Counted from the first letter of the stretch, positions 1-8,472 are shown. The stretch is DNA of 24,887 bases from UBA9845 sp051889975 (GCA_051889975.1 JBJFDJ010000038.1:1-24887); one strand, 5' to 3'. Program-made: numbers and translations. Notes: generated from the sequence alone by a model not told the origin.

Positions 1-34
1 AACCTTTTTGTTGCTTTACTTATTTTTGTTGTTT

Positions 35-49
35 TGTTATAATTAAATT
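35..49 (+). promoter_or_regulatory. rarA promoter, extended -10, probably leaderless
   Basis: A perfect TATAAT at 38-43 is preceded by TG at 35-36, giving an extended -10 (TGtTATAAT). A weak -35 candidate, TTTACT, lies at 15-20 with 17-bp spacing. Only six bases separate the -10 from the ATG at 50, so transcription should begin at or next to the start codon. There is no Shine-Dalgarno sequence. Confidence 0.7.
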
Positions 50-1342
50 ATGGACAATTTTAATTTATTTGGTGACACAAAAAAATATGCTCCACTTGCC
101 GATAGGGTTAGACCTACAACCCTAGACGAATTTGTTGGGCAAGAGCATATTGTAAAAAAAGGTGGAGTTATTGAAAAGGCAATCAAAAACGGCACTTTGG
201 GTAGTTGTATTTTCTATGGCCCACCGGGCACTGGCAAAACAACACTTGCAAACATCATTGCAAACACAAGTGGTGCAATATTCAAAAAATTAAATGCAAT
301 TTCAAGTGGTGTTGGCGATGCAAAAGAAGTGATTGCCGAGGCAAAAACAAACTTGCAACTATATGGCAAACGCACATATTTGCTTTTGGACGAATGCCAC
401 AGGTGGAATAAAGCACAAAGTGACAGCGTTTTGGAAGCCGTTGAAAACGGAAGCATAATTTTTATTGGAAGCACAACTGAAAATCCATACACAAGTATGA
501 CAAGGGCAATTGTTAGCAGATGCAGGGTTTTTGAGTTTAAACCACTGTCAAAAAATGATGTTAAATTGGCTGTATTAAATGCAATAAGTTCAAAAAAGGG
601 GCTTGCTGATTTAAATGTTGACATCAAGCCTGACGCACTTGACTATCTTGCTTTTGCAACTGGTGGAGATGTTAGAAAAGCACTTAACACGCTTGAACTT
701 GCAAGCACAACAGGCAGGTTAGTTGATGGCAAAATTGTCATTGACAAAAATTTGATTTGTGATTGTCTAGAACAAAAAATAATGAGTTTGGACGAAAATG
801 AATACTACGACATGTTGTCGGCATTTTGCAAGAGCATAAGGGGTAGTGATGCAGACAGCGCCCTGTTTTATGCGTTTAGAATGATAGAAAGTGGCGTTGA
901 CCCACTTATTGTTTGTCGAAGGCTCATTGCACATTGCAGTGAAGATATTGGCATGGCAAACTCAAATGCACTTGTGGTTGCAGTTTCTGCCATGACGGCA
1001 TATCAAAATATGGGCGTGCCAGAAGGATTGATTCCACTCACTCACGCAATCATTTATGCCTGCGAAAGTCCAAAGTCAAACAGCGTTATTGTTGCAAGAA
1101 ATTTGGCAATGGCAGATGCACAAAACTTAAAAACAGTAACAATTCCAAACGCACTTAAAAATCACCCATCAACAAATGACGATGGCACTGGAAGTTACAA
1201 ATATCCACACGATTTTGGTGGCTACGTTTATCAACAATATATGCCAAAAGAGTTAGAAGGCAAAATTTATTACACACCAAGCAAAAATGGTGACGAAAAA
1301 GATATGAAACGCAAAAAAGTGTTTGACAAAAATAAAAACTAA
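50..1342 (+). CDS. rarA: RarA/MgsA-type AAA+ recombination factor (430 aa)
   Basis: RarA (MgsA) is a cytoplasmic AAA+ ATPase related to clamp loaders that acts at stalled replication forks. The Walker A motif GPPGTGKT is at residues 57-64. Walker B is at about 111-115 (LLLDE), followed by the family-typical HRWNKAQSD, and the sensor-1 region STTENP is at 141-146. The C-terminal half has the usual RarA tetramerisation and helical region, including DIGMANSNALVVA and GYVYQQYMPKELEGK. Length is normal for the family. The ATG at 50 is chosen because the protein begins as RarA proteins do and the -10 box leaves no room for an earlier start. The gene stands alone, and its downstream end runs into an assembly gap 13 bases after the stop. 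The identification is secure. Confidence 0.95.
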   Translation: MDNFNLFGDTKKYAPLADRVRPTTLDEFVGQEHIVKKGGVIEKAIKNGTLGSCIFYGPPGTGKTTLANIIANTSGAIFKKLNAISSGVGDAKEVIAEAKTNLQLYGKRTYLLLDECHRWNKAQSDSVLEAVENGSIIFIGSTTENPYTSMTRAIVSRCRVFEFKPLSKNDVKLAVLNAISSKKGLADLNVDIKPDALDYLAFATGGDVRKALNTLELASTTGRLVDGKIVIDKNLICDCLEQKIMSLDENEYYDMLSAFCKSIRGSDADSALFYAFRMIESGVDPLIVCRRLIAHCSEDIGMANSNALVVAVSAMTAYQNMGVPEGLIPLTHAIIYACESPKSNSVIVARNLAMADAQNLKTVTIPNALKNHPSTNDDGTGSYKYPHDFGGYVYQQYMPKELEGKIYYTPSKNGDEKDMKRKKVFDKNKN

Positions 1343-1355
1343 TTTTTATCAAAAC

Positions 1356-1455
1356 NNNNNNNNNNNNNNNNNNNNNNNNNNNNNNNNNNNNNNNNNNNNN
1401 NNNNNNNNNNNNNNNNNNNNNNNNNNNNNNNNNNNNNNNNNNNNNNNNNNNNNNN
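1356..1455. other. Assembly gap 1 (100 N)
   Basis: Exactly 100 N, the conventional placeholder for a gap of unknown size. The interrupted phosphodiesterase gene on its right lacks an estimated 80-100 codons, so the true gap is probably longer than 100 bases. Any reading frame that appears to cross it is an artefact. Confidence 0.95.
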
Positions 1456-2117
1456 GATAGTTGACCACGCCAAACCTTTGGTGCATTGTCATAAAACCAT
1501 TTTAGCGTAAAAGGGTTAAAACTTTGAATTGCATATTCGCCCTTATAATCTTTTAAAAGCTCCCAAACTTGTTTTTCCAAGTCACCAACTTTTTCTTGGT
1601 TTTTTATTTCAATCAATAGGGGAGTTTTGCCGTTAACAAATTTTAAAACTTCTTTTAAGGTTGGAATTTTTTCAGTTGAATTTAAAAGTGTGATTTGTGA
1701 TAATTCTTCTTTTGTTAAATTTTGAATGTATTTGTCTTTGCCTGTCATTCTGCTCATTTTGCTGTCATGAAACACAACTGGCGTGCCATCTGCCAAGGGG
1801 TTTACATCAAGTTCAATTGCATAACCTTTTTCAATGGCTTTTTCAAATGCCAAAAGGCTGTTTTCTGGCACATCTTTGTTATGCACGCCACGATGTGCAA
1901 TTAATTTGTTAACCAAAAAACTTTGCCAAATGTCTGCATCTTCTTTGTGGCCAAAATATTCCTTTTTAACTTCTTCTTTTGTTGTTTTGTTATCTGTGTT
2001 TTTATTAACTTCTTTTTTTGCTGTTTTGTTTTCGGCGGTTTTTTTTGCTTTATTATCTGAGCATTTTTTTATGTTTTGTTGCGTTGGTTTTTTTGCTTTA
2101 GATTGTGATTGTTCCAT
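1456..2117 (-). CDS. Glycerophosphodiester phosphodiesterase, C-terminus lost in gap
   Basis: GDPD-family enzymes hydrolyse glycerophosphodiesters to glycerol-3-phosphate and an alcohol. About 220 residues are visible. HRG is at 75-77, E85-N86, ELD at 102-104, HD at 117-118, IEIK at 169-172 and QSFN at 198-201, which together form the metal-binding and catalytic signature of a TIM-barrel GDPD. The first ~60 residues are a Lys/Asn/Thr/Glu-rich low-complexity segment with near-repeats such as NKTAKKEV and NKTTKEEV. They contain no signal peptide or membrane segment. The start at 2117 is supported by GGAG five bases upstream, so the extension appears to be translated. The 3' end lies in the gap; GDPDs of this class usually continue 80-100 residues further. 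The enzyme is probably cytoplasmic. The substrate cannot be told from the sequence. Confidence 0.88.
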
Positions 2118-2143
2118 AAATTCTCCAAATTTTTATTTAATTT

Positions 2144-2173
2144 ATTATATCACAACTCTTTGTTATAATGCAA
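2144..2173 (-). promoter_or_regulatory. Promoter of the phosphodiesterase gene
   Basis: On the minus strand, TTGCAT (2168-2173), an 18-bp spacer and TATAAT (2144-2149), with TGA directly before the -10 (extended -10). The leader is about 20 bases and carries the GGAG at 2123-2126. Confidence 0.65.
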
Positions 2174-2179
2174 GAAAAA

Positions 2180-2251
2180 ATGGCAGACAACACACAACAG
2201 CCCAGTCAATTAAACAAAAAATTTGAAAAAATTAAAAGCACTTGCAAATAA
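2180..2251 (+). CDS. Possible 23-residue peptide (doubtful)
   Basis: A short frame in the 341-base interval between the phosphodiesterase gene and lepA. It begins MADNTQQPSQLNKKFEK and ends at a TAA at 2249. An extended -10 (TGtTATAAT, -10 at 2164-2169) lies 10 bases upstream, and a weak AT-rich hairpin (arms 2250-2257 and 2271-2278, followed by T) overlaps the stop. There is no Shine-Dalgarno sequence. A chance frame is at least as likely. The rest of the interval, to the lepA promoter, is AT-rich with nothing else recognisable. Confidence 0.18.
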   Translation: MADNTQQPSQLNKKFEKIKSTCK

Positions 2252-2399
2252 AAACTAAAAAATGATAAGATAGTTTTTTAAAACTTTTAACTACAATCGT
2301 CAAATGTTTAAAAATCAAAAAATTATCTCAAATTTTTTTTAAATTAAGTGTCAAAACAACTTGAAAGGCAACATAAAAATCCGTTTGTTTTAACTTTAG

Positions 2400-2428
2400 T
2401 TGATTATTTTTGTTTTTTTTATTATAAT
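2400..2428 (+). promoter_or_regulatory. lepA promoter
   Basis: TTGATT at 2400-2405, a 17-bp spacer and TATAAT at 2423-2428. Transcription should start near 2435, giving a leader of about 24 bases with GGAG at 2450-2453. Confidence 0.75.
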
Positions 2429-2458
2429 ATGACAGATGTTTAAATTATAGGAGACAAA

Positions 2459-4252
2459 ATGGCAAAACAATCAAACATTCGCAACTTTTGCATAATTGCA
2501 CATATTGACCACGGAAAAAGCACCCTTGCCGACAGACTTATTGAGCAAACTGGCACTGTGGCAAAAAGAGATATGGAAGCGCAACTTTTAGATAATATGG
2601 AACTAGAAAAAGAGCGTGGCATAACCATAAAACTCACTCCAACAAAAATGAACTATGAGTTTGACGGACAGCAATATGAGTTAAACTTGATAGACACCCC
2701 GGGACATGTTGACTTTTCATATGAAGTTAGCCGAAGTTTAGCCGCTTGCGAAGGTGCAATTTTAATTGTTGATGCAACGCAAGGCGTTGAAGCACAAACA
2801 CTTGCAAATCTTTATTTGGCGCTTGATAACAATTTGGAAATCTTGCCCGTCATTAACAAAATTGACCTGCAAAGTGCCGACATACCAAACACCGAAAAAG
2901 AAATTGAAGACATAATTGGTTTAGACGGCAAAAGTGCACCAAAAGTCAGCGCAAAAAATGGCACGAACATAGACGAAGTATTGCAACGAATTGTCACAGA
3001 CATTCCAGCACCAAAAGGCGACCAAAATGCCCCACTAAAAGCACTTATTTTTGATAGTTATTATGATAACTACAAGGGCGCAGTTTGTCTTGTTCGCATA
3101 AAAGATGGCACTGTTAAAGCAGGTGACAAAATTAAGATGTTTTCAACGGGCAAAACTTATGATGTTGTAGAAGTTGGCTACTTTGAACCAAAGCCTGTCA
3201 GCGCCCCTGTGTTAAGTGCTGGTGAAGTTGGCTACATAACTGCCAGCATAAAACAAGTTAGCGACACAAAAGTTGGCGACACAATTTTTAGGGTTGACCA
3301 ACCAATAGACAAGCCACTTGCAGGCTACAAAGAAGCCGTTCCAATGGTTTTTTGTGGAATATTTTTGGAAGACGGAAGCAAGTATGAAGAACTTAAAACT
3401 GCTTTGGAAAAATTAAAGTTAAATGACAGCAGTTTAAGTTATGAGCCAGAGACAAGTGAAGCCTTGGGCTTTGGTTTTAGATGTGGCTTTTTGGGGCTAC
3501 TGCACATGGAAATCATACAAGAAAGATTGGAAAGAGAGTTTGACCTAGACATCATAACAACTTCGCCAAGTGTTAAATATAAAGTGTTAAAAACAAACGG
3601 CGAAGTTTTGGAAATTTCCAACCCAGTCAACCTGCCAAAAGCACAAGAAATTGAAGAAATAGAGGAGCCATGGTGCGATGTTAACATCTTCACACCACCC
3701 GAATATGTTGGCTCACTTATGGATTTGTGCATAGAAAAACGTGGCATTCAAAAAGACTTAAAATACATTGACCCAAAACGCGTGCATTTGATTTTTGAAA
3801 TGCCACTAAACGAAATCATCTATGACTTTTTTGACAGTTTAAAAAGCAGAAGCAAGGGTTATGCAAGTTTGGACTATCAAGTTACAAGTTACAGACAAAG
3901 CGACCTTGTTAAGCTAGATATACTTTTAAATGGCGACACATGTGACGCACTTTCCATAATTGTTCACAAAGACAAAGCATACAATCGTGGCAGGGCAATA
4001 ACCGAAAAACTAAAAGAAATCTTGCCAAGGCAGATGTTTGAAATTCCAATTCAAGCAGCCATTGGTGGCAAGATTATTGCAAGAGAAACAGTTAAGGCAC
4101 TGCGAAAAGATGTTTTGGCAAAGTGTTATGGTGGAGATATAACACGCAAGAAAAAACTTTTGGAAAAACAAAAGAAAGGCAAAAAGCGAATGCGACAAAT
4201 TGGCAGTGTTCAAATCCCAAGCGAAGCATTTATCACTTTGTTAAAAATTTAA
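2459..4252 (+). CDS. lepA: Elongation factor 4 (LepA), ribosome-associated GTPase (597 aa)
   Basis: LepA/EF4 is a translational GTPase that binds the ribosome and is linked to ribosome biogenesis and recovery of stalled complexes. The G1 loop AHIDHGKST is at residues 14-22, G3 DTPGHVD at 79-85 and G4 NKID at 133-136. The switch region ERGITIK is at 52-58. The LepA-specific C-terminal domain is complete, ending in GGDITRKKKLLEKQKKGKKRMRQ-type basic sequence and then QIPSEAFI. Length matches the usual ~600 residues. The ATG at 2459 has GGAG five bases upstream. It has its own promoter and a strong terminator, so it is monocistronic here. In many Firmicutes lepA lies directly next to hemW; here three unrelated genes separate them. 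Confidence 0.97.
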   Translation: MAKQSNIRNFCIIAHIDHGKSTLADRLIEQTGTVAKRDMEAQLLDNMELEKERGITIKLTPTKMNYEFDGQQYELNLIDTPGHVDFSYEVSRSLAACEGAILIVDATQGVEAQTLANLYLALDNNLEILPVINKIDLQSADIPNTEKEIEDIIGLDGKSAPKVSAKNGTNIDEVLQRIVTDIPAPKGDQNAPLKALIFDSYYDNYKGAVCLVRIKDGTVKAGDKIKMFSTGKTYDVVEVGYFEPKPVSAPVLSAGEVGYITASIKQVSDTKVGDTIFRVDQPIDKPLAGYKEAVPMVFCGIFLEDGSKYEELKTALEKLKLNDSSLSYEPETSEALGFGFRCGFLGLLHMEIIQERLEREFDLDIITTSPSVKYKVLKTNGEVLEISNPVNLPKAQEIEEIEEPWCDVNIFTPPEYVGSLMDLCIEKRGIQKDLKYIDPKRVHLIFEMPLNEIIYDFFDSLKSRSKGYASLDYQVTSYRQSDLVKLDILLNGDTCDALSIIVHKDKAYNRGRAITEKLKEILPRQMFEIPIQAAIGGKIIARETVKALRKDVLAKCYGGDITRKKKLLEKQKKGKKRMRQIGSVQIPSEAFITLLKI

Positions 4253-4290
4253 AAATATATAATTTGTTGATATTTAATCTCATTTTAACA

Positions 4291-4316
4291 AAAAAACGCC
4301 AATGGCGTTTTTTAAT
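4291..4316. terminator. Bidirectional terminator, lepA and FAD oxidoreductase
   Basis: A perfect 10-bp stem, AAAAAACGCC (4291-4300) and GGCGTTTTTT (4304-4313), with a 3-base AAT loop and flanking A and T runs. It can end lepA on the plus strand and the oppositely oriented oxidoreductase on the minus strand. Confidence 0.85.
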
Positions 4317-4471
4317 ATTAAGGTTTAATCATCTATTTTGCTGTTTTTACTTAATATTGGCTAATTGACCATGTGAATGGTTTTAACCAAATTAACTATT
4401 AACATAATTTTGCCAAATTGGCTTTTAAACTTTGCCAAAATAATATTAACAAAGTTTTATTCTTCTTTTGT

Positions 4472-4488
4472 TTGAGATTATATCTCAA
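4472..4488. other. Inverted repeat in the lepA to oxidoreductase interval
   Basis: TTGAGAT (4472-4478) and ATCTCAA (4482-4488) form a 7-bp inverted repeat with a TAT centre, 12 bases beyond the oxidoreductase stop. No T run follows on either strand, so it is a poor terminator. The rest of 4317-4499 is AT-rich and holds no gene that I can see. Confidence 0.4.
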
Positions 4489-4499
4489 TTAAGTTTAAC

Positions 4500-5711
4500 C
4501 TAGTTTTTAAGGTTTCTGGTTGGCGAAAACAAGTCTTGCAATGGGTTTTGCCTTCCACACAAAATGTCTTGAATTATGCGCACTCCACAAAACGTGTTTA
4601 TTATTCCATTTGCACCACAACTGCTAAAATACATAATGTTTGGATTAATGCTTTTTCCTATAATGCCCAAATTATTGTCAGTTTGTGCAAAAACTCCACA
4701 AAATGCATATTCGGTTTGTATTTTGTCTTTGTATTTAGGAAACAGCGTTTTTAAGTCTTTAAGCAGTTTGTCGTATTTTTTTAGCGCCAGTTTTTCATTT
4801 ATTGGCTCGTCTTTGTAAGTTGTGTCTTCGCCACCAAAAATTATGCGATTGTCGGGCAATAGCCTTAAATAGTGATAACTATCCAAACAGTCGTGCACAA
4901 GTGCTTTGTCATAAAGATAGATGTCTTTAATTGGCTGTGTGACAATGCTGTAAGTTATTGTTTTTGTGCAAAGTTCTTTGGCATAATCATCAAACAGTTG
5001 ATAGTTAAAACCAGTTGCCAAAACAACCTTGTTTGCCCTTATTGTTTCGCCATAATTTGTGTGACAAAAAACTTTGCCATCACGTTGCTCTAACCTTACA
5101 ATGTTTGTGTTTTCAAAAATTTTGTTTTGATTTAAACTGTTGTCTATCATTTGTTTTGTAAACAAATATGGGTTTAATTCGGCGCCACCATTTTTGTCGT
5201 AGATGCCAGCAACAATTTTAAAGTCAAAAGGGTTGTTTTGTTGGGTGTAAAAAGCACAATCAAAGCCATGCTGTTTTCTAAATTCAAACTCCCTTTTTAA
5301 TTTTTTAAAATCTTTGTTTTTGTTTGAGTATAAAAAAGAACTTTTGGTTTTAAAATTACACTTGTTGCCATACTTATAAATAAATGCATTAATTTCTTTA
5401 ATGCTATCAAGCCCCATTTGATAAACATCAACAATTTGTTTTTCGGTTAAATATGGTTTTAAATCTTGGGCAAAGTCGTCCAGTTGAAACTCCAAAAGGG
5501 CAGTGGCAACACATGTTGAACCCGTGCCAAGCCTGTTGCTATCTACAAGCATAACATCCCTAAATTTAGACAAATAAAAATTTAACACAGCACCATTTAT
5601 GCCACCACCAACAATCAAAATGTCACAATCGGCATCGCTGTTTAAATATCTGTATTGCTTAATCTTTTCTGTTGACTTATCAAAATAAGTCGTTCCTTTA
5701 ACAAATTCCAT
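4500..5711 (-). CDS. FAD-dependent oxidoreductase, DAO (DadA-like) family (403 aa)
   Basis: The N-terminal dinucleotide-binding fold has IVGGGINGA (residues 33-41 counting from the start at 5711), followed by an acidic residue in VDSNRL. The C-terminus has the FAD-contact pattern SSCGANGIINTFCGVRIIQDI. This architecture is shared by glycine/D-amino-acid oxidases, glycerol-3-phosphate dehydrogenase-like enzymes and gamma-glutamylputrescine oxidase-like enzymes; the substrate is not decidable. Two starts are possible. The ATG at 5711 (MEFVKGTTYF) is preferred; a frame extension to a TTG at 5735 adds MFFANYNY. Neither has a Shine-Dalgarno sequence. A TATAAT lies only three bases before the ATG, too close for ordinary leaderless initiation, so the promoter is unclear. 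No membrane segment or signal peptide is seen. Confidence 0.82.
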   Translation of the reverse strand: MEFVKGTTYFDKSTEKIKQYRYLNSDADCDILIVGGGINGAVLNFYLSKFRDVMLVDSNRLGTGSTCVATALLEFQLDDFAQDLKPYLTEKQIVDVYQMGLDSIKEINAFIYKYGNKCNFKTKSSFLYSNKNKDFKKLKREFEFRKQHGFDCAFYTQQNNPFDFKIVAGIYDKNGGAELNPYLFTKQMIDNSLNQNKIFENTNIVRLEQRDGKVFCHTNYGETIRANKVVLATGFNYQLFDDYAKELCTKTITYSIVTQPIKDIYLYDKALVHDCLDSYHYLRLLPDNRIIFGGEDTTYKDEPINEKLALKKYDKLLKDLKTLFPKYKDKIQTEYAFCGVFAQTDNNLGIIGKSINPNIMYFSSCGANGIINTFCGVRIIQDILCGRQNPLQDLFSPTRNLKN

Positions 5712-5764
5712 ATAATTATAATTTGCAAAAAACAAAATTTTATAATATTTCGTTTTTTAGATTT

Positions 5765-5866
5765 AATTGCTTGCAAAAATGAAAAATGCAATCAAAATAT
5801 AAATAAAAAAGTTGCAATCAAAAAGCAATCAAAATCATAAACACAAGGCATAAAATTGCTTGCAAA
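5765..5866. repeat. Short repeats in a divergent promoter region
   Basis: Two copies of AATTGCTTGCAAA (5765-5777, 5854-5866) bracket three copies of GCAATCAAAA (5788-5797, 5814-5823, 5825-5834). The second long copy overlaps the -35 of the DUF805 gene. The arrangement suggests regulator binding in the 194-base region between two divergent genes, but in such AT-rich DNA it could be chance. Confidence 0.4.
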
Positions 5867-5889
5867 TAAAAATAAGTTTTTGATATAAT
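5860..5889 (+). promoter_or_regulatory. Promoter of the DUF805 gene
   Basis: TTGCAA at 5860-5865, an 18-bp spacer and TATAAT at 5884-5889. Transcription should begin near 5896, leaving a leader of about 10 bases with a weak AGGTAAGAG ahead of the ATG at 5906. Confidence 0.65.
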
Positions 5890-5905
5890 AAAAATTAGGT
5901 AAGAG

Positions 5906-6466
5906 ATGAAAGAATATATTTTAATGTTTAAAAACACTTTTAATTATAGTAGCAAGAGTTCAAGGCGAGAGTATTGGGTTGCCATGTTATTTAACTGCAT
6001 TGTGGCTGTGTTGCTTTTTGTGCTTGTTTTGCCACTTGCTTTTGATGTTGATTTGATGATAACAGCATACATCTCACTTACAACTCTGTATGAAGTTTTA
6101 TTGTTTCTTCCAATGCTTTCGTTAACTGTGCGAAGGTTAAGAGATACAGGCAAATCGCCTTGGTGGATATTAATCAGCATAACATTTGTTGGTTCATTTA
6201 TTTTGATTATTTGGCTTGCAATGCCATCAGAGTTTAGGGTTAAAGCATGGTATGCAGGCTACAGAGACAACCCTGATGAAATAAAACTGCAAGATGACGA
6301 TAAACAAACCGAATATCAAACTGCAAAAGAAGTGCCAACAGATAACCCATCAGCTCAAAAAGACAGTGTTGAAAAAATCATTGAAGAACTTAATGAAATG
6401 AAAAAGAACAACAACATATCACAACATGAGTATGATGATTTGATGTCAAAATTAACAAAAAAATAA
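5906..6466 (+). CDS. DUF805 membrane protein with SHOCT-like tail (186 aa)
   Basis: DUF805 proteins are small inner-membrane proteins of unknown role. The family landmarks are SRREYW (19-24) before the first membrane segment and RRLRDTGKS (76-84) after the second. Three hydrophobic segments lie at about 25-45, 52-73 and 87-106. The soluble C-terminus is hydrophilic, and residues ~154-186 (EELNEMKKNNNISQHEYDDLMSKL) resemble the short SHOCT domain: a helix, a turn around the isoleucine-serine, then an acidic/hydrophobic helix ending in KLTKK. The tail resemblance is by eye. The gene is monocistronic, with its own promoter and a shared terminator. It sits beside an FAD oxidoreductase and a GNAT with no evident functional link. 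Confidence 0.82.
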   Translation: MKEYILMFKNTFNYSSKSSRREYWVAMLFNCIVAVLLFVLVLPLAFDVDLMITAYISLTTLYEVLLFLPMLSLTVRRLRDTGKSPWWILISITFVGSFILIIWLAMPSEFRVKAWYAGYRDNPDEIKLQDDDKQTEYQTAKEVPTDNPSAQKDSVEKIIEELNEMKKNNNISQHEYDDLMSKLTKK

Positions 6467-6480
6467 TTATTATATTAACA

Positions 6481-6529
6481 AAAAAACACCATCAAAACTG
6501 GGATTATCCAAAAATGATAGTGTTTTTTT
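6481..6529. terminator. Bidirectional terminator, DUF805 and GNAT genes
   Basis: Arms 6481-6494 and 6515-6528 (AAAAAACACCATCA and TGATAGTGTTTTTT) pair along 14 positions with one C-A mismatch around a 20-base loop. A and T runs flank both sides, so it can serve both convergent genes. Confidence 0.75.
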
Positions 6530-6568
6530 ATTGATATTTTTGTTGTTAAGATAAAATATACAATTGTA

Positions 6569-7099
6569 TTAAAAACTTAAACTATTTTCTTCTTTGTTGC
6601 AATTTATAGATTTTCCAACCATTTTCATATAACAGTCGCACTCAATTTTGTAGCCGTTTTTTTTATAAAAATTTTCCAAAAATTTGCTGGAATCTTTATC
6701 TGGAATAAATTTTCCTTCAACAAAATACGCTCCATGCTTTCTTGCATAACTTTCCATAAGTTTTAACAAATTAGAACCAATGCCCAAGTTTCTGTTTTTT
6801 GGGTCAACTTTAATTAAATTCAAATAGCAAAATCCATTTTTTTCTAAAAAAAACTGACAGATGCCCAAAGACTTGTCTTCAATTTTGTTTAACAAATTTT
6901 GATATTCATTGTTATCAAAGTCAATTTCATCATATCTCAATTTGTCTTCCAAATTGTATAGTTTTATGGCAAATGATTCAAATTCGCTTTTTTCTATGGC
7001 AACTATGTTAAAGTAATTATCTTTAATATTTAATAGCACCATTGAAATATGCTTTTTTTCTCCTGTTTTGTTATTCATTAAATTTAAGTCTTTGTTCAT
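6569..7099 (-). CDS. GNAT-family N-acetyltransferase (176 aa)
   Basis: The acetyl-CoA binding signature is in the central section LIKVDPKNRNLGIGSNLLKL: beta-strand 4, then the pyrophosphate loop R-N-L-G-I-G and helix 3. The rest follows the GNAT fold, ending FYKKNGYKIECDCYMKM. The acyl acceptor cannot be predicted; small proteins of this type acetylate protein N-termini, amino acids or small metabolites. The ATG at 7099 has no ribosome binding site and lies six bases after a TATAAT, consistent with a leaderless mRNA. It is transcribed divergently from hemW across a 98-base interval. Confidence 0.85.
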   Translation of the reverse strand: MNKDLNLMNNKTGEKKHISMVLLNIKDNYFNIVAIEKSEFESFAIKLYNLEDKLRYDEIDFDNNEYQNLLNKIEDKSLGICQFFLEKNGFCYLNLIKVDPKNRNLGIGSNLLKLMESYARKHGAYFVEGKFIPDKDSSKFLENFYKKNGYKIECDCYMKMVGKSINCNKEENSLSF

Positions 7100-7105
7100 A
7101 TTAGC

Positions 7106-7134
7106 ATTATATATCTAAAATTTAAAAAATTCAA
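7106..7134 (-). promoter_or_regulatory. GNAT gene promoter, probably leaderless
   Basis: On the minus strand, TTGAAT (7129-7134), a 17-bp spacer and TATAAT (7106-7111). The six bases 7100-7105 separate the -10 from the ATG at 7099. Confidence 0.75.
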
Positions 7135-7185
7135 TATAAAATGAAAAAGAGATTTTAAATAGTAGTATTTTTTTTAATTTGTAGA

Positions 7186-7197
7186 TATAATTTAAAC
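7186..7197 (+). promoter_or_regulatory. hemW -10 box, probably leaderless
   Basis: A perfect TATAAT at 7186-7191, six bases before the ATG at 7198. There is no convincing -35 and no ribosome binding site. Confidence 0.6.
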
Positions 7198-8331
7198 ATG
7201 AAAAAGTTGGGCTTATACATACACATTCCTTTTTGCCAAAAAAAGTGCGATTATTGCAACTTTGTATCTTATTGCACCAGTGATGATACAAAACTTTTGT
7301 ATGTCCAAAATTTGATGAAAGAAATTGTTTTGCAAAGTAAGAGTTATAAAGACTATGAAGTTGACAGCATATTTGTTGGTGGTGGCACGCCTTCGTGCCT
7401 TCCTGTTGGGTGTATATTTAAAATACTCAACACCGTTTACAAAAATTTTAAAGTGCTAACAACGGCAGAAATCACAGTTGAATGCAACCCAAACAGCTTA
7501 ACAATATCAAAACTCAACGAATTTAAAAGGGCAAGGGTAAACAGACTTTCAATTGGTTTGCAATGCTATAATGACAAATTGTTAAAACTCATTGGCAGAT
7601 TGCACACAAAAAAAGATTTTGACCTGGCTGTTAAAAGGGCAAGAGTTTTTGGCTTTAAAAATATAAGCGCTGACATCATTTTGGGTGTGCCAAATCAAAA
7701 ACTCTTTGATGTTAAAAAAGAACTAAAACATCTTGTCAAGTTGGGCATAAATCACATTTCGGCTTATGGCTTGATTGTGGAAGACAACACCCTGTTAAAA
7801 CAAAAACTAGATAAAGGCGAATACAAATTGCCACCCGAAGATTTGCAGGTTAAGATGTATGATTTCACAAATAAATATTTGGCAAAACACAACATCAATC
7901 GCTATGAAGTTAGCAATTTTGCCAAAGCAGGTTGCGAGAGCAAGCACAATATAAAATATTGGACAGACCAAGAGTATTTGGGGCTGGGCGTTGTTTCGTC
8001 TAGTTATATAAACAGCAAAAGGTGGAAGGCAACTGACGACCTTTTAACCTATCACGAAAACTTAAAAAATGGCAAAATGGAAAAGTTAGAAATTGAAGAA
8101 CTTGACAACAATAGCAAAATGGAAGAGTGCATTATGCTTTCACTGCGCACAAGCAAAGGAATAAATCTCACTGACTTTAAAAACAAATTTGGCATAGACC
8201 TGTTAAAGCAAAAAGAAAAACAAATCAAATTGCTTTTAGACGGCGGATACATCAAAATAGATGGCAACCACTTGTTTTGCACAGACAGTGGCTTTAAACT
8301 TTTAAATCAAATTGTGTTGCAACTGGTGTAA
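7198..8331 (+). CDS. hemW: HemW, radical-SAM haem chaperone (377 aa)
   Basis: HemW resembles oxygen-independent coproporphyrinogen oxidase but acts as a haem-binding chaperone. The radical-SAM motif CxxxCxxC is C13-C17-C20 in HIPFCQKKCDYCNF, with an additional Cys at 26. FVGGGTPS follows at the usual place, then the SAM-binding ECNP segment, RLSIGLQ and the C-terminal HemW winged-helix region (TSKGINLTDF, LLLDGGYI). HemW is distinguished from HemN by its shorter length and by this neighbourhood, since lepA-hemW-hrcA is a common Firmicutes order. The ATG at 7198 gives the canonical opening MKKLGLYIHIPFC. No strong terminator follows; a weak AT-only hairpin lies at 8380-8406. Confidence 0.93.
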   Translation: MKKLGLYIHIPFCQKKCDYCNFVSYCTSDDTKLLYVQNLMKEIVLQSKSYKDYEVDSIFVGGGTPSCLPVGCIFKILNTVYKNFKVLTTAEITVECNPNSLTISKLNEFKRARVNRLSIGLQCYNDKLLKLIGRLHTKKDFDLAVKRARVFGFKNISADIILGVPNQKLFDVKKELKHLVKLGINHISAYGLIVEDNTLLKQKLDKGEYKLPPEDLQVKMYDFTNKYLAKHNINRYEVSNFAKAGCESKHNIKYWTDQEYLGLGVVSSSYINSKRWKATDDLLTYHENLKNGKMEKLEIEELDNNSKMEECIMLSLRTSKGINLTDFKNKFGIDLLKQKEKQIKLLLDGGYIKIDGNHLFCTDSGFKLLNQIVLQLV

Positions 8332-8379
8332 AAAATGCATACTGATACACAGTCTCATTTTATTCTTGGCGATTTTTTC

Positions 8380-8410
8380 AAAAATTTGTTTTAATGCAAA
8401 ATTTTTATTT
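8380..8410 (+). terminator. Weak AT-rich terminator candidate after hemW
   Basis: AAAAATTTG (8380-8388) can pair with CAAAATTTTT (8397-8406) with one bulged base, followed by ATTT. The stem has only one G-C pair, so it is a weak candidate. Confidence 0.3.
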
Positions 8411-8472
8411 AGTTATTTCTATCTTTTTATGTTATAAGATAATAACAAAATTAAAAAAAATTAAATTCTCTA

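Noticed and set aside
1155..1455. Reading frame that joins the phosphodiesterase to sequence antisense to rarA
   Set aside because: It passes only through unknown bases in the 100-N gap; the part beyond the gap is antisense to rarA.
8335..8394. 19-codon frame after hemW beginning MHTDTQSHF
   Set aside because: It has no ribosome binding site, no promoter at leaderless spacing and unremarkable composition.
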